Source: JBCDAP01 sp038747915
GTDB lineage: Bacteria > Planctomycetota > Phycisphaerae > Phycisphaerales > UBA1924
Direction of reading: 5' to 3'
Length of the DNA stretch: 16,552 nt
Assembly (NCBI GenBank): GCA_038747915.1
Contig: JBCDJJ010000081.1
Span: 1-16,552, forward strand
The position numbers and the translations under genes are program-made. Shown here piece by piece: positions 14,394 to 16,552 of this stretch (its first letter is position 1; every line of letters starts with the position of its first letter). Under the pieces are notes generated by a model. It saw only the letters and a list, made by a program, of their open reading frames with translations, was not told where the DNA came from and made no database searches.

Positions 14394-14423
14394 GCCCCGA
14401 GAGCGATCGTGCGCTCGCGGGGC
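14394..14423 (+). promoter_or_regulatory. Hairpin in the isocitrate dehydrogenase leader
   Basis: GCCCCG a GAGCG atcgtg CGCTC g CGGGGC forms an 11-base-pair stem with one internal mismatch and a 6-base loop. It sits between the proposed promoter and the Shine-Dalgarno sequence (GAGGAG, 14442-14447). Without a T-run it is more likely a leader structure than a terminator for MscS. Confidence 0.4.
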
Positions 14424-14455
14424 CGATGAGCCACACCGGTCGAGGAGCGTGCACC

Positions 14456-15937
14456 ATGGCAGGGCATCGGGTCACACTGATCGAGGGCGATGGCATCGGG
14501 CCAGAGGTCGCCGGAGCTGCACGCCGCGTGATCGAGGCGGCGGGGGTCAACATCGACTGGCAGCCGGCCGTCGCCGGGGCCGAGGTGTTCAAGAAAGGCA
14601 TCGCCTCGGGCGTGCCGCAGGAGACGATCGACTCCGTCGCTGACACCAAGGTGGCGCTCAAGGGCCCGCTCGAGACCCCGGTCGGCTACGGCGAGAAGTC
14701 GGCCAACGTCACGCTCCGCAAGCTGTTCGAGCTGTACGGCAACACACGGCCGTGCCGCGAGCTACCGGGCATCCCCGCGGTGTTCGCGGGTCGCAAGATC
14801 GATCTGGTCGTCGTCCGCGAGAACGTGGAAGACCTCTACGCCGGCATCGAGCACATGCAGACGCCGGGCGTCGCGCAGTGCCTCAAGCTCATCTCGCGGA
14901 AGGGGTGCGAGAAGATCGTGCGGCTGGCCTTCGAGATCGCGATCGCCGAGGGCCGCAAGCGGGTGACGTGCGCCACGAAGGCGAACATCATGAAGCTGAC
15001 CGAGGGACTGCTCAAGCGGACCTTCGAGGACATTGCGCCGGAGTACGAGCGGTCTCACGGCATCGAGGCCGACCACATCATCATCGACAACCTCGCGCAC
15101 CAGCTCGTCCGCGTGCCCGAGACGTTCGACGTGATCGTCACCACGAACATGAACGGCGACATCGTGAGCGACCTGACCTCGGGCCTCACCGGTGGCCTCG
15201 GGCTCGCGCCATCGGCGAACATCGGCAACGACGTGGTGATGTTCGAGGCGGTACACGGGTCGGCTCCCACCATCGCCGGCAAGGACATCGCCAACCCGAC
15301 CGCGCTTATTCTGAGTTCGTGCATGATGCTGCGGCACTTCGGCGAGTTCGAGGCGGCCGAGAAGATCGAGCGGGCGATCTACTGCACACTCGAGCAGGGC
15401 CGCGTGCTGACCGTCGATATCGCGGGCGATGTGGCCGGCGGTGTGGGCCCCGCGAGCACCACGCAGTACACCGATGCGATCATCGGCAACCTCGGCGAGC
15501 CCTCGCGGACGTACGAGCCGCGCGCCTACAAGCCCATCACACTCCCGAAGCTCGACCCGCGGCCCGATTTCGTGCGCACGGACCAGTGGACCGTCATCGG
15601 GTGCGACCTGTTCATCGAGAGCCCGCTCGGCGCGAAGGAACTCGGTGACTCGCTCGTCGGGCTCGCCGAGGGCACGCCGCTCAAGCTGAAGATGATCTCC
15701 AACCGCGGCACGAAGGTGTACCCGGTGGTTGCGGGGGGCGCGACCGATTGCGTGGACCACTGGCGCTGCCGGTTCGTCGCGCGCGAGGGTGACTTCGATC
15801 AGCCCTTCGCTGTGAACGACGAGATGATCCTGTCGCTCGTGCAGAAGGTCCAGGCCAAGCACACGTGGATGCACATCGAGAAACTGCCGGTGGTGGACGG
15901 CGAGGCGGGGTACACCAAGGCGCAGGGAGAGGATTGA
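14456..15937 (+). CDS. icd: Isocitrate dehydrogenase with C-terminal extension
   Basis: A 493-residue enzyme of the isocitrate/isopropylmalate dehydrogenase family, converting isocitrate to 2-oxoglutarate and CO2 in the TCA cycle. IEGDGIGPEV starts the fold. KSANVTLRK (Ser 82, Asn 84, Arg 88), NTRPCRE (Arg 98), RENVEDLYAG (Arg 121, Tyr 128), TKANIMK (Lys 175) and NMNGDIVSDL (Asp 235, 239) supply the substrate and metal ligands. The coenzyme loop reads HGSAPTIAG: the Lys-Tyr pair that binds the NADP phosphate in E. coli (344-345) is Thr 272-Ile 273, so the choice of coenzyme is open. About 140 residues after the catalytic core resemble the extra domain of the roughly 496-residue Thermus-type enzyme. 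ATG 14456 is chosen because GAGGAG lies 8 bases upstream and MAGHRVTLIEGDG is the natural start; ATG 14426 is an alternative. Confidence 0.9.
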   Translation: MAGHRVTLIEGDGIGPEVAGAARRVIEAAGVNIDWQPAVAGAEVFKKGIASGVPQETIDSVADTKVALKGPLETPVGYGEKSANVTLRKLFELYGNTRPCRELPGIPAVFAGRKIDLVVVRENVEDLYAGIEHMQTPGVAQCLKLISRKGCEKIVRLAFEIAIAEGRKRVTCATKANIMKLTEGLLKRTFEDIAPEYERSHGIEADHIIIDNLAHQLVRVPETFDVIVTTNMNGDIVSDLTSGLTGGLGLAPSANIGNDVVMFEAVHGSAPTIAGKDIANPTALILSSCMMLRHFGEFEAAEKIERAIYCTLEQGRVLTVDIAGDVAGGVGPASTTQYTDAIIGNLGEPSRTYEPRAYKPITLPKLDPRPDFVRTDQWTVIGCDLFIESPLGAKELGDSLVGLAEGTPLKLKMISNRGTKVYPVVAGGATDCVDHWRCRFVAREGDFDQPFAVNDEMILSLVQKVQAKHTWMHIEKLPVVDGEAGYTKAQGED

Positions 15938-15946
15938 TCGGGCCGG

Positions 15947-16444
15947 TCAGATCCCCGTCGGGCACGCCGCCCGGCCGTTTTTTTCGTTGTACTTCTGGTG
16001 GTACTCCTCGGCTCGCCAGAACGGGCCGGCCTCTGCCACCTCGGTGACGATCGGGCGGCCCCATCGCCCGGTGCCGTCGATCGCTGCGATCTTCGAAGCG
16101 GTCGCCTCCCGCTGCGCATCGGTCGACCAGTAGACCGCCGAGCGGTACTGCGTACCGACATCGGGCCCTTGACGGTCTTTGAGTGTCGGGTTGTGCATCT
16201 CGAAGAACGCGGTCAGTAGGTCATCGATCGAGACGGTGGCCGGGTCGTAGTCGACCTTCACCACCTCGGTGTGCCCGGTAGCCCCGGTGCAGACCTCCTG
16301 ATAGGTCGGGTGCTCGGTGGTGCCGTCGGCGTAGCCGACCTCGGTGCTGCGCACGCCGGGGAGGGCATCGAAGCGTTGCTGAACGCCCCAGAAGCACCCG
16401 GCGCCGAACATGACGGTCTCGGTGGTGGAGTCGGTGGTGGTCAT
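15947..16444 (-). CDS. msrA: Peptide-methionine (S)-S-oxide reductase MsrA
   Basis: A 165-residue protein with the MsrA signature GAGCFWG (catalytic Cys 17), YQEVCTGATGHTEVV, FFEMHNPT, GPDVGTQYRS and the C-terminal AEEYHQKYN. It reduces the S-form of methionine sulfoxide in proteins or free methionine, with thioredoxin as the usual reductant. Cys 161 near the C-terminus could be the resolving cysteine. GYADG replaces the more common GY(T/A)GG. No MsrB domain is attached. The length fits short single-domain MsrA proteins and there is no signal peptide, so it is cytoplasmic. ATG 16444 has no Shine-Dalgarno sequence; a TACCGT box ends 5 bases before it. Its last codons contain the terminator of the convergent isocitrate dehydrogenase gene. 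Confidence 0.95.
   Translation of the reverse strand: MTTTDSTTETVMFGAGCFWGVQQRFDALPGVRSTEVGYADGTTEHPTYQEVCTGATGHTEVVKVDYDPATVSIDDLLTAFFEMHNPTLKDRQGPDVGTQYRSAVYWSTDAQREATASKIAAIDGTGRWGRPIVTEVAEAGPFWRAEEYHQKYNEKNGRAACPTGI
15957..15984 (+). terminator. Rho-independent terminator of the isocitrate dehydrogenase gene, inside msrA
   Basis: GTCGGGC (15957-15963) pairs with GCCCGGC (15969-15975), one pair being G-U, around a 5-base loop. CG and seven T residues (15978-15984) follow. This is the clearest intrinsic terminator in the window. It lies 20 bases after the isocitrate dehydrogenase stop and wholly within the msrA coding sequence on the other strand. Confidence 0.75.
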
Positions 16445-16449
16445 GCCGA

Positions 16450-16455
16450 ACGGTA
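16450..16455 (-). promoter_or_regulatory. Putative -10 box of msrA (near-leaderless)
   Basis: TACCGT on the reverse strand is followed by five bases (TCGGC) and ATG 16444. It is the fifth case in the window of this hexamer directly before a start codon that lacks a Shine-Dalgarno sequence. Confidence 0.45.
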
Positions 16456-16552
16456 GGCCAGCTCTCGGTGGCGGGGGGCTACAGGCGCACGGGGCCAGGG
16501 GGCGCGGGTAACGGGGGCGGGTGACGACCCCCAGGAGGGTGTATAAACCCCC
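16456..16552. other. Right-edge non-coding stretch
   Basis: No gene is visible. The DNA is very G-rich. TATAAA at 16542-16547, with a GTGACG (16521-16526) 15 bases upstream, could be part of a promoter for a gene beyond the edge, but the spacing is short and the support weak. Confidence 0.25.

Noticed and set aside
14762..15874. 370-codon reverse-strand frame opposite isocitrate dehydrogenase
   Set aside because: It is antisense to a fully conserved enzyme and shows no family motif.
15978..15984. A7 run in msrA as a possible programmed frameshift site
   Set aside because: The frame continues normally to a conserved MsrA end; the run is better explained as the T-tract of the opposing terminator.

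Overview
The window is GC-rich chromosomal DNA, about two thirds G+C by eye. It most resembles a planctomycete, probably of the class Phycisphaerae. This is inferred from a VPTPGT-type PEP-CTERM-like protein, a MEMO-family protein with a long N-terminal extension, two ArnT/PMT-like membrane glycosyltransferases, and dispersed GGGTGCC-ended palindromes. No rRNA, tRNA, CRISPR array, transposase or phage gene was found.

Layout, left to right. A truncated ArnT-like glycosyltransferase (1-640, -) diverges from a PAP2 phosphatase and a small DUF6653-like membrane protein (661-1988, +). A SAM methyltransferase follows (1990-2727, -). It diverges, across a palindromic repeat, from a second ArnT-like glycosyltransferase (2909-4480, +) that carries two further repeat units inside its coding sequence. 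A TerB/DUF697 protein (4518-5522, -) diverges, across an inverted copy of the same repeat, from a tRNA-dihydrouridine synthase (5705-6799, +). Then come a MEMO-like protein (6806-8227, -), a two-gene unit of a 105-residue unknown protein and a CusF-like lipoprotein (8418-9442, +), a nitroreductase (9514-10119, +), a sulfotransferase (10120-11019, -), a DUF2959 lipoprotein (11083-11751, +), a PEP-CTERM-like exported protein (11735-12439, -), an MscS channel (12844-14343, +), an isocitrate dehydrogenase with a C-terminal extension (14456-15937, +) and MsrA (15947-16444, -).

The genes do not form one pathway. Cell-envelope functions recur (glycosyltransferases, PAP2, MscS, two lipoproteins, PEP-CTERM-like protein), beside tRNA modification, central carbon metabolism and oxidative repair. 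Most genes are single transcription units on alternating strands. Convergent pairs are separated by only 0-37 bases or overlap, and at least one terminator lies inside the facing gene. Only two co-transcribed pairs are clear: PAP2/DUF6653-like and the 105-residue protein/lipoprotein.

Two signals are not explained by the gene list. First, there is a family of short compound palindromes with GGGTGCC...GGCACCC ends: two near-identical copies in opposite orientation between divergent genes, and two variants inside an open coding frame. Second, a TAnnnT hexamer lies 5-6 bases upstream of the start codon of five genes that lack a Shine-Dalgarno sequence, which suggests leaderless transcription. I see no clear new multi-gene system; these two signals are the best leads.
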